DNA from: Chara braunii
Taxonomy: Eukaryota > Streptophyta > Charophyceae > Charales > Characeae
Assembly: GCA_003427395.1 (NCBI GenBank)
Contig: BFEA01000363.1
Span: 1,606,773 to 1,661,806 of the forward strand
Length of the DNA: 55,034 nt
Reading direction: 5' to 3'
Part shown: positions 17,872 to 29,172 of the stretch, piece after piece
Position numbering within the stretch: the first letter of the stretch is position 1
How the letters are laid out: each line of letters begins with the position of its first letter
The notes under the pieces: generated by a model
The model's input: the letters and a program-made list of their open reading frames with translations, nothing else
Told to the model about the DNA's origin: nothing
Database searches by the model: none
Translations under genes and position numbers: made by a program

Positions 17872-18763
17872 NNNNNNNNNNNNNNNNNNNNNNNNNNNNN
17901 NNNNNNNNNNNNNNNNNNNNNNNNNNNNNNNNNNNNNNNNNNNNNNNNNNNNNNNNNNNNNNNNNNNNNNNNNNNNNNNNNNNNNNNNNNNNNNNNNNNN
18001 NNNNNNNNNNNNNNNNNNNNNNNNNNNNNNNNNNNNNNNNNNNNNNNNNNNNNNNNNNNNNNNNNNNNNNNNNNNNNNNNNNNNNNNNNNNNNNNNNNNN
18101 NNNNNNNNNNNNNNNNNNNNNNNNNNNNNNNNNNNNNNNNNNNNNNNNNNNNNNNNNNNNNNNNNNNNNNNNNNNNNNNNNNNNNNNNNNNNNNNNNNNN
18201 NNNNNNNNNNNNNNNNNNNNNNNNNNNNNNNNNNNNNNNNNNNNNNNNNNNNNNNNNNNNNNNNNNNNNNNNNNNNNNNNNNNNNNNNNNNNNNNNNNNN
18301 NNNNNNNNNNNNNNNNNNNNNNNNNNNNNNNNNNNNNNNNNNNNNNNNNNNNNNNNNNNNNNNNNNNNNNNNNNNNNNNNNNNNNNNNNNNNNNNNNNNN
18401 NNNNNNNNNNNNNNNNNNNNNNNNNNNNNNNNNNNNNNNNNNNNNNNNNNNNNNNNNNNNNNNNNNNNNNNNNNNNNNNNNNNNNNNNNNNNNNNNNNNN
18501 NNNNNNNNNNNNNNNNNNNNNNNNNNNNNNNNNNNNNNNNNNNNNNNNNNNNNNNNNNNNNNNNNNNNNNNNNNNNNNNNNNNNNNNNNNNNNNNNNNNN
18601 NNNNNNNNNNNNNNNNNNNNNNNNNNNNNNNNNNNNNNNNNNNNNNNNNNNNNNNNNNNNNNNNNNNNNNNNNNNNNNNNNNNNNNNNNNNNNNNNNNNN
18701 NNNNNNNNNNNNNNNNNNNNNNNNNNNNNNNNNNNNNNNNNNNNNNNNNNNNNNNNNNNNNNN
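17872..18763. other. Assembly gap (892 N)
   Basis: Continuous N. Long open frames that appear to cross it are artefacts. Confidence 0.99.
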
Positions 18764-19100
18764 ACCAATCCGCTCGAAATTACGGCCCGCCCTCCCACAA
18801 CGGGTGCGGAAAGGGCGATTTCGAGATGGGATGGTCCTCGGGACCTGCAATTGCCTGCAGCTACAACGCAGTGACGTAAATTTGTCGAATGGCGGTGGCG
18901 TCATTTGAATTGCGGATGCAACCCTGTGGGCCCCTAAAAAAAAGGGTGGGCGGGAAGGTTCCCGCCAACTGGTGTATAGCAGCCGTCGATTGAACGCGAT
19001 CGGGTGGTTGGAACTGACCAGTCCTCTCGAGATTATGGCCTCCCCTTCCGAAATGGTTACGGAAAGGGTGATTTCGAGATGGGAGGGTCCGTGAAAAAAA
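18764..19100 (+). repeat. Diverged direct repeat of about 250 bp
   Basis: CGCTCGAAATTACGGCCCGC...GGTGCGGAAAGGGCGATTTCGAGATGGGA (18771-18832) recurs as CTCTCGAGATTATGGCCTCC...GGTTACGGAAAGGGTGATTTCGAGATGGGA (19024-19084). Confidence 0.75.
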
Positions 19101-19911
19101 GGGCCCACCTGATGACACAGCTCCCGACGCGACTCTCCATCGGGACGATCCTTACGGCGGTCCGCGGAAGGGGCCCCCCCCTGCCCTCCCGTCCTACAAC
19201 GAACGTGCCAGTTGGCCGCATGAATTGGACCGGGGTGTTGTCAACCCCATTCGCTGGTGTCATTTGCTTCGTGTTCTACCGCAGCGACGCATCTGCCATC
19301 GCTAGAAGACACTCGTCATCATATCGCAGGCCACAAGAGCTTTCAGGGCGTCGTTATTCCGCACAATCGTCGATAGCTGGGGGCGCTTACGTAAACAGCA
19401 CGTGACGTGCGACCTTGCGTGTGAGCGCGTTCGCGCTGGGCTCTTCCTACGCGCATTTGAGGTTTTTATCGGCTCGCAGGTCAGTAACAGGCCTACGTAT
19501 TCTCATCGCCCGGCCACATCTTCTTCCTCCCTGATTCCTGGCTCCTCTTTCGCCATCTCCTAAAAGAGATCGGCATGCAGTCACCCGTTCACATCTTCTT
19601 CTACCTCGTCATTTGAACACGAGTCGATCGGCACACGATCTTGACGAACCAATCGCACACGTCAGCCCACGTCAGCCCACGTCAGATATCTTCGCCACGC
19701 GCGTCTACTGATTAGAAGCACGAAAGCCGCGAGCTACTGACATATGTTGACGTCATCATCTTCTGCATAACGTCAGCGAATGCCACTAGCTTGCGGCTTT
19801 CGCGGTCAAGATCATCGGATGCCCCAGACGAACACATCTGACACGTGGACGACGACGCATGGCCATTCGTCTTGACGTCCTCGAGATTGCGTCTCAATCG
19901 ACTTCCTGATC
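19101..19911. other. No gene recognised; short GTCAGCCCAC triplet repeat
   Basis: A 10-bp unit GTCAGCCCAC is repeated at 19661-19680 and starts a third time (19681). No open frame here shows a domain I recognise. Confidence 0.5.
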
Positions 19912-20735
19912 CCGTCGTCCTATCGACAGTCCTGAAGTCTTCCGGATGTTGTGCCATCGTTGTGGTGATCCCATCATCTTATGTGCTTGTCATCGGAACG
20001 CTGCGCGCCGAACTCGCACGACGAATGCATCTGCAATCCTGACCACTGCCAGGTATCATTCTTGTCCTTAACGAAAGTAAACGCGCACCGCCAAGATCAA
20101 TCGCCTGTGTCGAACACACAGCCTGCAGTGACGAAGCTAGCCGCCCTCAGGCGTCACACACCTTACGTGCGCTCGTGAGGTTTCGCGAAAACCCATCGCA
20201 CACTTCCAGTATGAAAGGAGCACTGACAACGAGCTCGATTTTGCTCCTTCGTGATGGGATGCTGCAGGAATGGCTGTGCTCTGAGGATGTCGTGGTTGCG
20301 CCATGGAACTTTCGATCTTGCCCCTTCGCGATTGGATGCTGCCGGAATGGTGATGCTGTGAGGATGTCATGGTTGCGCCATGGAACTTACCGATCGGTTT
20401 GCTGATCCAGTCTGCCTATCGCGGGTCTTATCGTCTTTTCAGATCTTGTGCCGGATGTCCCTCATTATCCTGTACGCCTGTCATTGGAACACTGCGCGTA
20501 GAACTCTCACAACACATGCAGCTATAACCACTATCTGCAACTTGTCGAACTTCCCAAATGCGAAGACCCACCCCCCACCGCCAAGATTCATCGCCCCTTG
20601 TCGCACACAAAGCTAGCACTGACGACCCCACACGTCACCGGTCGTCACACACCTCATGTGCATTGACAGCATTGCGGGAAGACCCATCACACACCTCGAA
20701 CATGGAAGGAGTGCTGATAAGTTTCATCGCGCGCC
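19912..20735 (+). repeat. Tandem duplication, period about 490 bp
   Basis: 19912-20245 corresponds to about 20403-20735. Shared words include GATCC(C/A)GTC, CTGTCATTGGAAC/CTTGTCATCGGAAC, CACCGCCAAGAT, CGTCACACACCT and GAAGACCCATCACACA/GAAAACCCATCGCACA. The copies are clearly diverged. No protein is recognised. Confidence 0.75.
20237..20391 (+). repeat. 78-bp tandem pair nested in the larger duplication
   Basis: The segment starting CGATTTTGCTCCTTCGTGAT and ending TTGCGCCATGGAACTT is followed at once by a second, 90-percent-like copy starting CGATCTTGCCCCTTCGCGAT. Confidence 0.9.
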
Positions 20736-21114
20736 CACAACATCGTCATAGCCCAGCCTTTCCTGTAACATCCCATCGCAAATGCCAAGATTCGAATACG
20801 CCACACTGTGACGTGGACATGGTGCTCGACGACGATGGCGTGATCATGAAGGAACGCGGTAGGAACAGGANGGTTCCGACNTAATGGGGCCATCGACTTC
20901 CAATCAACGAAATTGCGAATGACAATATAAGATTTTCGTGAATCTCAGCTCCCCCCTTGCTTTTGCCTTNCTCTCAGGTTCGGATTTAACCGAACCACAA
21001 CCGAACAGGAGCTGGGGACGACNCTCCTGGCTTTTGTTTGTATTTTGTTCTACCAGATGGGGGAATGCAATCATCACACANGACGTGTTAGTTCCGCCTC
21101 ACTCCNAGATGTCT
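20736..21114. other. No feature recognised
   Basis: Mixed sequence with isolated N calls and no convincing open frame. Confidence 0.4.
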
Positions 21115-22200
21115 NATGTAGTTCGGATGAATCNGAATCACCTCNATCGGTGCCTCGGGAAGTCTAGCCGGGAAGGAATTTGCAAATTATGAAAATGAAC
21201 CATCCGAATCCGGCTCANATGAGTCNAAACCACATTTCTNCNATTGACGCGAAGTCCCACGGGGGAGGGATGACGACGGCACAGGGCATNGCGTNCCAAG
21301 TTAACATCTACGCGAATTATGAATCGGATTCATCCGAACCAGGTTTCTTGACATGNAATTGAACTTCGAAAAATCNCAGCGCGCANNAGACGTGGAAAAA
21401 GGAATTTTACCTTCGTGATCCTTCACTACTGTTCCGTTTGTTTCTGTGATTNGNATGCATCCGAACCACAANTGAAGATGCGCACGGGATGGGATTTCCA
21501 TTTTCGGTGAGTATTNTTTTGTTCACCAACTCACTCACTGTGGCGGGTTGTCTTTGGGGACGGTTAAGAAGGGCACNTGGCCGATGGAGGGGGCACGTCG
21601 TCGTTTGTTTGAATCACGAATTGGANGCATCCCGNACACGCTTCTTAACAAAATATGNGGTTTTTGAAAATCGCAGCGNGGAAATGCNTGGGAGAANAAC
21701 CCTCAAGGATTTGTTTCCTGTGACCTCCCCCCTGGGTTCTCCATGCTCCTGAGATACGATGGTGTCGAACNCNGATCGACGAAGGGGTGACATTATCGAC
21801 TCTCTTGCATATTCTCGTCCGCTTTGAAAGTATAGGATGGTCTGCTCGCAGGACATCTCAGTCACCCATCACTATTGTCCATAAGGTGGTTNGGATTAAT
21901 CNGAACCACAACCCTGTGTGCGGCGGGAGGTCTCGGGGGGAAGGAATTTGNGAATCGTTNGAATGGTTCCTACGAACCGGGCTCGGATGAATCCAAACTA
22001 TACCACTCCCAGCGACCCCAAGTCTCACAGGGAAGGGATAGCGACGGGANAGGGCATCGCCTTCTAATTTGACATCTTCCCAAATTATGAAGCGGATGCA
22101 TCCGCACCAGGATTCTTGACAAGAAATTGAGCATTGGGAAATCTCCGCGNGGAACAGATGTGGAAAGAGNAATTCTCCCTGCGTGCTCNTTCCCTCNGGT
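21115..22200 (+). repeat. Tandem duplication, offset about 768 bp
   Basis: 21115-21440 aligns with 21885-22200. Shared order: CGGAT(G/T)(A/A)AATCNGAA, GGGAAGGAATTTG, CGAAGTCCCACGGGGG/CAAGTCTCACAGGGA, AAATTATGAA then GCGGATGCATCCG or TCGGATTCATCCG, and CTTGACA(A/T)G(A/N)AATTGA. Many N calls are present. In one plus frame the word reads SDSSEPG, so an acidic/serine-rich coding origin is possible, but no long frame survives. Confidence 0.75.
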
Positions 22201-22239
22201 CATGCCTTTTGCAATGGGTCTGGCCCTGTCACNTTGTGG

Positions 22240-22700
22240 ACATCGTGTTAGGCTTGGATGAGCTTCTGTGTTGGACTTGTGTAGGTAGGTGAACATCGTG
22301 TCGGGCTTGAATGAGCTTTTGTCTAGTATAGGATTCGGCATGAATCAGCGTTTTTGTAGGTCTTCGGCTTGAATCAGCTTTTGTGTAGGACTTCGGTTGA
22401 ACTTGTGTTTGACATGTTCGTATTTTAGGTAGGGCTTGTTTCTAGTGTAANGCAGGACTTTTCGGCTTGTGTTGCACTTCAGTTNAGCTGGTGTTCGACN
22501 TGACCGCANTACNTAGGGCTTGTGTTTTCGTGGCTNTGGCNAAAAGGACGTGTCATGTCGACTGTNCGAAAGCATCTCGTGTAGATGAGGGNATGTCGTG
22601 TAGACTGTGCGGCGTCGGTGTGCTGCTTGATTTTTTNCGAAGATATCCACATTCGCCTGTTGTGTAGACGAGGGTGTGGGTCATTCGTCATTTCCTCTCG
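22240..22700 (+). repeat. Short degenerate repeats (about 30-40 bp)
   Basis: GGCTTGAATGAGCTTTTGTG-like words recur at about 22250, 22305, 22335 and 22368, followed by GTGTAGA(C/T)GAGGG words at about 22578 and 22660. Spacing is irregular. Confidence 0.6.
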
Positions 22701-22958
22701 GCTCCGTGTACTTTGCGACGTTGNCTTGAATGATTTATGGAAAACCCACATCTACTTTAGAACGTTTTCTTCCATGATTTCTTGGAAAACCTNTGTGTAC
22801 TTTGCCATGCGGGATTGAATGTTTTTTTGCATTGAATGATGTCTNGAAACACCTCTGTTTGCTTCNCAATTTGTGGTTGGGGATATTCAATGAGGGTCTT
22901 NCCGATACAGAGTGTGNGANGTGACGACTGAGTGTTGGCCTCACCAGGGGAGTTATAA

Positions 22959-23756
22959 TTGCCAACTTCATTTACGAATGTCGACACGCTCGTGTGTATC
23001 NTTTATGTGTGTGTGATGTGTAGGGTGCATGATGTCGTCGGGCACCTCGACAAGCATCNACATGAGTCCTTAGACGCACNTGCGCTTAACAAAACCATTT
23101 CCTCCTTGTGCGAAATCAGTGCGNCATCATANCGATCATACGTGGATCGACGAAGCAAGCAGAGAGAACTTGGAGTGGCGATGGAGTGTGCCTGCCCTTG
23201 GGCAACCCATTACAAGGTTGCCAATATGTTAGAGTTTGGGGACCTCATTACACTGCCTGATGGTGTCCGCAAGCCTAGGTTTCTGAACCGTATGCGTAAA
23301 GCACTCCAAGAAAGATGTAGCCGCTTGAGCAGTCGTCTCGACTGCGAGTACATCACATCTTCGTCACGAACTTGGGGAAGTTCGCAAAAACAAGAGTTGG
23401 TGGACTGCGCTCTTNATTGTCCATTCTNGGAGCAGTACCCACCCCNTTGCCCAGGGGTTTCTACACAAACTNTGTCGTACTGTTGTGTGCGTTTGACTAC
23501 TAGGGGAACTTCTTTCGCCAGAGTGCTATATGTGACTTCTTCAAACAAAAGTAGGAAACTCNTCGATGCAGTTGTGCGTGTATCACGGAACGAGGTGNTA
23601 CTTCAAGGGTCCAGGNTCAATGTTTTGCGGTATCTCGGTGTGGATGGGTGGTCAGATGTGGTGATAGCAGGCCAGNTCGAAGATTTTTCATTGTGGCAGG
23701 ATGTTNAAGAGAAAGNGTCCGACATACGAGACTGTATAGGGAATTCCTTAGAATGA
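22959..23756 (+). CDS. Orphan open frame, 265 codons
   Basis: This is the longest uninterrupted frame in this part of the window. It has a cysteine/methionine-rich start, a central segment ANMLEFGDLITLPDGVRKP followed by basic helices (RFLNRMRKALQERCSR), and an acidic/serine C-terminus. Around 12 codons contain N, so the frame is partly uncertain. I recognise no domain, signal peptide or membrane span. It lies between tandem repeats and about 3 kb upstream of the DUF7869-like gene on the same strand. It may be a chance frame, part of a transposon, or an exon. No function is proposed. Confidence 0.35.
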   Translation: MPTSFTNVDTLVCIXYVCVMCRVHDVVGHLDKHXHESLDAXALNKTISSLCEISAXSXRSYVDRRSKQRELGVAMECACPWATHYKVANMLEFGDLITLPDGVRKPRFLNRMRKALQERCSRLSSRLDCEYITSSSRTWGSSQKQELVDCALXCPFXEQYPPXCPGVSTQTXSYCCVRLTTRGTSFARVLYVTSSNKSRKLXDAVVRVSRNEVXLQGSRXNVLRYLGVDGWSDVVIAGQXEDFSLWQDVXEKXSDIRDCIGNSLE

Positions 23757-23949
23757 CCAGGAGCGTTTGTTAGGATGAAATACATGTTCGTATTTTCGGA
23801 GAATGCAACAGTCGAGGAACCGNNGATCCACGTTTATGGATCATCTATNAATGCTATGTATGACTTCGGTTNACGACCTTNTCCGNGAGAAACACCATAT
23901 GTCNNTAGATCCNGACGTGTTNTNNNACCTTCTNTTTAAGGGAAAAGGA

Positions 23950-25860
23950 GACTCCCTCATNATGACTGCANTTAACAACGGCATTATAGCAGGTCCGTCT
24001 CTCCGATATGGATCTNACGGTGGAGTGCGGAACTCTGCTCTCAAANATTCACACNGGNAAGNGGAGCCAACAATCATCNACTGCTTGCTCGTAAGGCATC
24101 ATATGATNTGTCGATACAACNGACATCCAAAACTGCTTGNTGAGCATGTGGTTCTAAGCCAATAAGTTCCGAACANGACCACAATGTTCCCTAAGAGTGT
24201 TTTTGCNACTCAACAACACTGACCGCCGACTGTTCGGTAATTCGTTAAGGTTGTCATTTCCCCCCGACGCCGAAGGCTCGTGATTACTTTCATCGCTTGT
24301 GNACGAGCCGATCGGTGTTCGACATTGCGTACACGACTTACTGTTCGCCTCNGCTGCAGTGGTCTAAATCCCACGGGACATAAGTGTCTCNGATGCNTTC
24401 NACATANGGACCCCGCAAGNTGCAAACTTGCGAATGTCACGTTCCAAAGTTGTTTCGGATTCANCCGACTCAACAATCAGAGATGTNNGTGCCCACCCAG
24501 CGTTAAGAGCGGAAACATGCATGAAGGGTTCCCCTCGGTCGATGCTNGATAAAAAAACAACCNGTGGGATTCNATCTGTGCGACTCGCTAACTNCACACC
24601 GCGATGCCATGAAACGTTGTGCCAATGTCCCTGGTCNTTTTGTGCACCAGCCGTTGCTNGGCGGAAAGTGACGTGAGCGATGTNGGTCGACGCTGCAATG
24701 ATGCATGCCCTGCGTGANTTCTTNTGTCTCGGATCCATCCGNAGTTGCCAACCGCANGAGCTTGTTCCTTCTCGTCGCCNAATAAGTCGTCCGTTTCCCT
24801 CGACCCNTGCTAGAAGAAGNTCCTCTTTCAATCAATACGCTGCACACNCAGCGATGGTCAGCACNTNCACAGAAGACAAGAGCACGTCCCAATTGGAACA
24901 TCGTCNANTCATTGCGTTGTTGACTCCNAGATGATGNCTNCAGTAAACAGCGGCATGATGGCAGGTCCGCCTCTCCGATGTGGGTNTAACGGTGGATTGC
25001 GTGAAATCTGNTCTNAAAGATCCACACCGNGGAGGGGGGCAAGAAATNGACCACTGCTTGCTTGTAAGGCATCATATGATGTGTCGATACAACCGACATT
25101 CAAAACTGATTGGTGAGCATCTAGTGTTACGCCAATAAGTTCCTCATGCGNGCTTGCTTGTAAGGCATCATATGATGTGTCGATACAACCGACATTCAAA
25201 ACTGATTGGTGAGCATCTAGTGTTACGCCAATAAGTTCCTCATGCGACCGCAAAGTCTCCTAGTATTATTCATTTTCGGGTCCTCACGTCATGGACTCCC
25301 TCATGATGACTACAGTAAACAGCGGCATGGTAGTTGGTCCTCCTTTCCGATATGGATCTCATGGTGGAGTGTGAAACTCTGCTCTCAAAGATCTATACTG
25401 GGAAGGGGGGCCAACAATCAACCGTTGCTTGTTTGTAAGGCATCATATGATCTGTCCATAAAATGGACATCCAAAACTGTTTGGTGAGCATCTGGTGCTA
25501 CGCCAACAAGTTCCGAACACGACCACAAGGTTCCCTAAGAGTGTTTTTGCCACTCAACAGCACTGGTTGTCAACTGTTTGGCACTTCGTGAGGGTTGTCA
25601 ATTGCCCCCCGACGCGAAAGGCTCGTGATCACTTCCGTCATTTGCATACGTGCTGATCGGTGCTCGACATTGCGTACATGACGTAATGTTGGTCTCTGCT
25701 GCAGTGGTCTAAATCTCACGGGACAAAAATGTCCCGGATGCATCCGACATAAGAATCTCACACGCTGCAGACTTGCAAATACTATGATGCATAGGTGTTT
25801 CGGATTCATCCGACTCTACAATCTGAGATGTGCTTACGCACCGTTCTTTTTTAGCGGATA
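23950..25860 (+). repeat. Three-copy tandem repeat block
   Basis: Units begin GACTCC(C/N)...GATGA(C)TACAGTAAACAGCGGCAT at about 23950, 24923 and 25289. Copies 1 and 3 extend to about 24500 and 25860 and share GTTCCCTAAGAGTGTTTTTGC, GCTGCAGTGGTCTAAATC and the CGGATTCATCCGAC word. Copy 2 is truncated. Some frames look protein-like over 60-70 codons, yet no stable frame persists among the copies. N calls are frequent in copy 1. Confidence 0.8.
25056..25246 (+). repeat. Exact 95-bp duplication around a single N
   Basis: 25056-25150 and 25152-25246 are identical and separated by one N. This is most simply a contig overlap joined without collapsing. Confidence 0.8.
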
Positions 25861-26205
25861 CATGGATAAACAATTCCAAGCAAGGTGTGTCGTTCGGTTC
25901 AACGAAGGTTGTACACGTCACAGGTTAAGTACTTCTCCACCCTCTTTGGGGCCGGTGCACTCTCCTGTTGTTTTCGTTGCATTGCTCTGTATTGTGGTCC
26001 AGAATGAGTCGACGCATCTTTGTCGAGTTTTCATTGTCAAAGTCCAACAACTGCCTCGGCTCTGATTTAGGCCAGCGTCTGTTGTTCTGTTCGTAGGAAA
26101 ATATCAAATGCTTCTTAACACATGCTTCACATGTGTGCTCCGACGATGGTCAATCACGATTTTCCTTTTGCGCTAGCTTGACTTCCGTTATGTTTCCGGA
26201 GGTAA

Positions 26206-26472
26206 TTGGCAGGGAAGGGATTCATTATGGGCGATGGAGTTCCAAGCACTGCCGAAGTACTTCGCCTCGACCCGTGCCATGTACTTCCTCTGGAAAACGG
26301 TTACGTGACTCAAACCCTCAGCATCGACGGAAGAGAACACATTTGTCCACCTCCACCGCGCATTCGTACATATATTCTAACGTGCTCGAAGACCACATCA
26401 ACACTAGAAGCGGGGGTCTGTTTCCAAGTGTCGATTGTACATCCTGAATCTCTTCAGCATGTTCTGAAATGA
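26206..26472 (+). CDS. Small open frame, unknown
   Basis: This is a frame of 88 codons whose stop overlaps the start of the next frame (ATGA at 26469-26472). Composition is unremarkable, with a short proline run. It may be an eroded upstream part of the DUF7869-like gene or chance. No domain is recognised. The surrounding 25861-26205 holds nothing else I can name. Confidence 0.25.
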   Translation: MAGKGFIMGDGVPSTAEVLRLDPCHVLPLENGYVTQTLSIDGREHICPPPPRIRTYILTCSKTTSTLEAGVCFQVSIVHPESLQHVLK

Positions 26473-29172
26473 CCGACATTGGGATGTCGAGCTCCATACC
26501 CGAGGGGAATCTCGGTGAGTGTAGTTATAGTGGGACGGAGTACGTGCACAGTATGAATAACTGCACTACTGCCGCTTCATCCTTGGGAGTTGTCAATAGG
26601 GGTGAGAGGGTTTCCTCATCTAACCCTCCGCAGTCTCAGGAGAGTCGAGGACAGTCCATAGATAAAATCACTGAATACTGCTATTCACGAGATAGTCAGA
26701 CCCCGCGCCGTCTTTCCGAAGAAGACCGCCACATACAATACATTTTGTCGGTGCCTATGCCTTGTGAAAGAAGACCCTATTCTATGGCAAACAAAGAACC
26801 GGTCAAAAAGACACAGCATCGGCGAGCTATGGACAAACTCAGGATGCAGTATCTTCAAGCAGTGTGAGGGATGCTCCATTGTAGGCAGATGTGTTGCGAT
26901 GAACTGACATCAGAAGATGTAAGGCCGGTGTGAGAGGCGTTCTACTCGAAAAGTTACACGAAAAGGAAAAAGTGGTGGTTGCAAACCATACATGACTTCC
27001 CAGGTATGGAAGGTGGTGCTTAGCGGGTGAGGCCTGTAGCTTGCAAACGAAAGATGTGCGTGCAGGCGTACTGTAACATACTCGACATTTCTCGTAACAC
27101 TTTCTATGTTTACAAAAGATATGTTCAATAACAGTGTTGTGGTTAAGGAGCATGGGAACTCGGGATTGACAGTCTAAACCATCCGAAAAAGTCGTCACAA
27201 TGCTTACATTGTTAAAACGATTCATCGACGACCACGCTGATAGTATGCCGAATGACATGGTCTGGAAACACAGAGTGTGTCGTCCTTGCCGTATGATTTC
27301 TGCGGCGTTCACAAAACGAGCAATTTATAAATCGTTGCGCTTTGAACTTCTGATGTGTCACTCGGAAGTTGTGTCCGAGTCGACTTTCTACGCTATGTGG
27401 AGTAAGCACTTCTGGCACGTAAGTCTCGCTATGTCCAACACATTCACGAAGTACGTAAAATGTATATTCTACCAGTAGTGCATCGCTAAGTCGAAGTACG
27501 TGAGGGGCCGTAAGAAATTCAAAGATAGGATATGGAAACATCAAGAGTTGCAAGTCAACCACAGGCTTGACTACAGCCGCTGCAAAATGAATTTCATCTT
27601 GCGGCAGTCCGAGTGTCTGTGCATCATTATCGACGGCATGGATCAGAAGAAAACCAGTATACCACAGATAGGACAAGATAACTACTCTAAGGACTTGCAC
27701 CACGAGAGGATGATGAAGACGGGTCTCACTGCCGTTCTAGTCCATGGTCGGGATCCGTCTATATATATTTACACATATTTTCCTTACTACAGACACGACC
27801 CTACTAGTACAGCGACGTGTTTGATGCGGACTCTGACGAAGATCCAATCTAGTGGGAAATCTCTGCCGCCTTTTCTTCGCATTCAAGCTGACAACTGCTT
27901 TAAAGAAAACAAGAATAGATTCATCAACGCGTTGGCAGCACTCCTCGTGAAAATCGGGATTTTCAAAGAAATAGAACTTGGCTTTATGATAGCTGGACAC
28001 ACGCACACAGACGTCGATGCCACTTTTAGTGTTTTCTCCAAGAAACTCAAAGACAATGATGCCTACACAATGGATGAGTTATTTCATTTGCTAGAACGGT
28101 CTCATAAGACTCCTCCGCGATGTATTTTCCTTGATAGGATAGCAGACTGGAGAGGTCTTATTTACCCACATGTTTCAAAGCGCGTGACAGGGATTTCGAA
28201 ACCACATTTGCTAAAATTCTACATGATATGTGATAATCTCGTCATGTCCTACAAAGAGTATTGCACAGACGCTACGTGGTTGCCCGAGGATGGTCCTCTT
28301 TATTGGTTCAAACAAACAAACAATGGTGGTTACGTTGATCCACAGCAACCTTTCGACCCTCTGCCGGTCCAACCGGCGTTCCTGGACGATTACAAAAACG
28401 GTTTGGATGGTGTTAAGAGGTTGTTGGAAGTCTATGAAAAAAAGAGAGAAATTTGGATGATTTTCCAAGACGAAGAGGTGACTAGAATAGACAGGGTTTT
28501 TCGGTATTGGGAAGATCACGTCAAACACACGGGGGACATTATCGGCAACGAGGTGCCTTCGGCACCCATCACCGACTTCTAGCCAGAGGTCATCCATGTC
28601 GTCGAAGAAAGGAGTTTTTGCTCTGATTCGGATGCATCCGAATTACATAGAGAACCAGGTCCTCTGTTCATAGCTCTTCAGAAGGAGAAGCCTAAGACCA
28701 GCTTTGATCCTTTCGAAGACGTGCATGTCGGCAGTTTTGTCATTATGCAACCATCGGACGAGCACATGCTTCAAGGAGTGTCATTTTGGGTTGACCAGGT
28801 CCGGAGTGATGTTGACAATAATGAAGATTCGCCAACGTATAACCAATTCAAAGTCGAGTACTGGGTTCGAATTGAGAAAGCGAGCACACTAAGAGAATTG
28901 TATGCCAAGTTGCCAACGCATGGGAGAAAAAATGGAGAAAAGTTTTAGGGCACGGGGAACAATGTCAACATGTCACAATTGTTGCATTTTTTTGGATGAG
29001 ACAAACAAGGATGAATGGCTGCGACTCCACCAAAAATTTCACCAGCGGTCTTGTTATTCCTTTGAAAGTGAGGAGAAATGCAACTCTCGTCCTCGATAAC
29101 GACATCGGTGGTCAAACACAAAGCGTTTGCGGAGAAGGGAGCGGGCAGAAGGCTACCTCTTCGAAAGTGTGA
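26469..29172 (+). pseudogene. Decayed DUF7869-like (transposon-type) gene
   Basis: The N-terminal part (frame of 26469) contains a serine-rich start, then CRQMCCDELTSEDVR, a YTKRKKWWLQTI segment and CVQAYCNILDISRNTFYVYK. The frame then shifts twice between 27129 and 27170 and continues with KRFIDDHADSMPN, SESTFYAMWSKHFWHV, an IDGMDQ motif, QADNCFKENKNR (about 27886) and GHTHTDVDATF (about 27990). A C-terminal SFVIMQPSDE/FKVEYW domain follows, and after one more shift near 28910 an MNGCDSTKNFTSGLV tail ends at 29172. The QADNC...NKNR and GHTH-D-D signatures are those of DUF7869 proteins, often multicopy and probably RNase H-fold transposase relatives (my inference). In-frame stops: TGA 26865 and 26931, TAG 27021, TAA 27129, TAG 27476, TAG 28580. 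Not functional as it stands. Confidence 0.75.

Noticed and set aside
17747-19108. Very long open frames (330 to 440 codons) on both strands
   Set aside because: They consist of the GA microsatellite and the N gap; no real coding sequence is present.
26839-27312. 157-codon minus-strand frame
   Set aside because: Antisense shadow of the DUF7869-like gene, whose plus-strand translation carries the family motifs.
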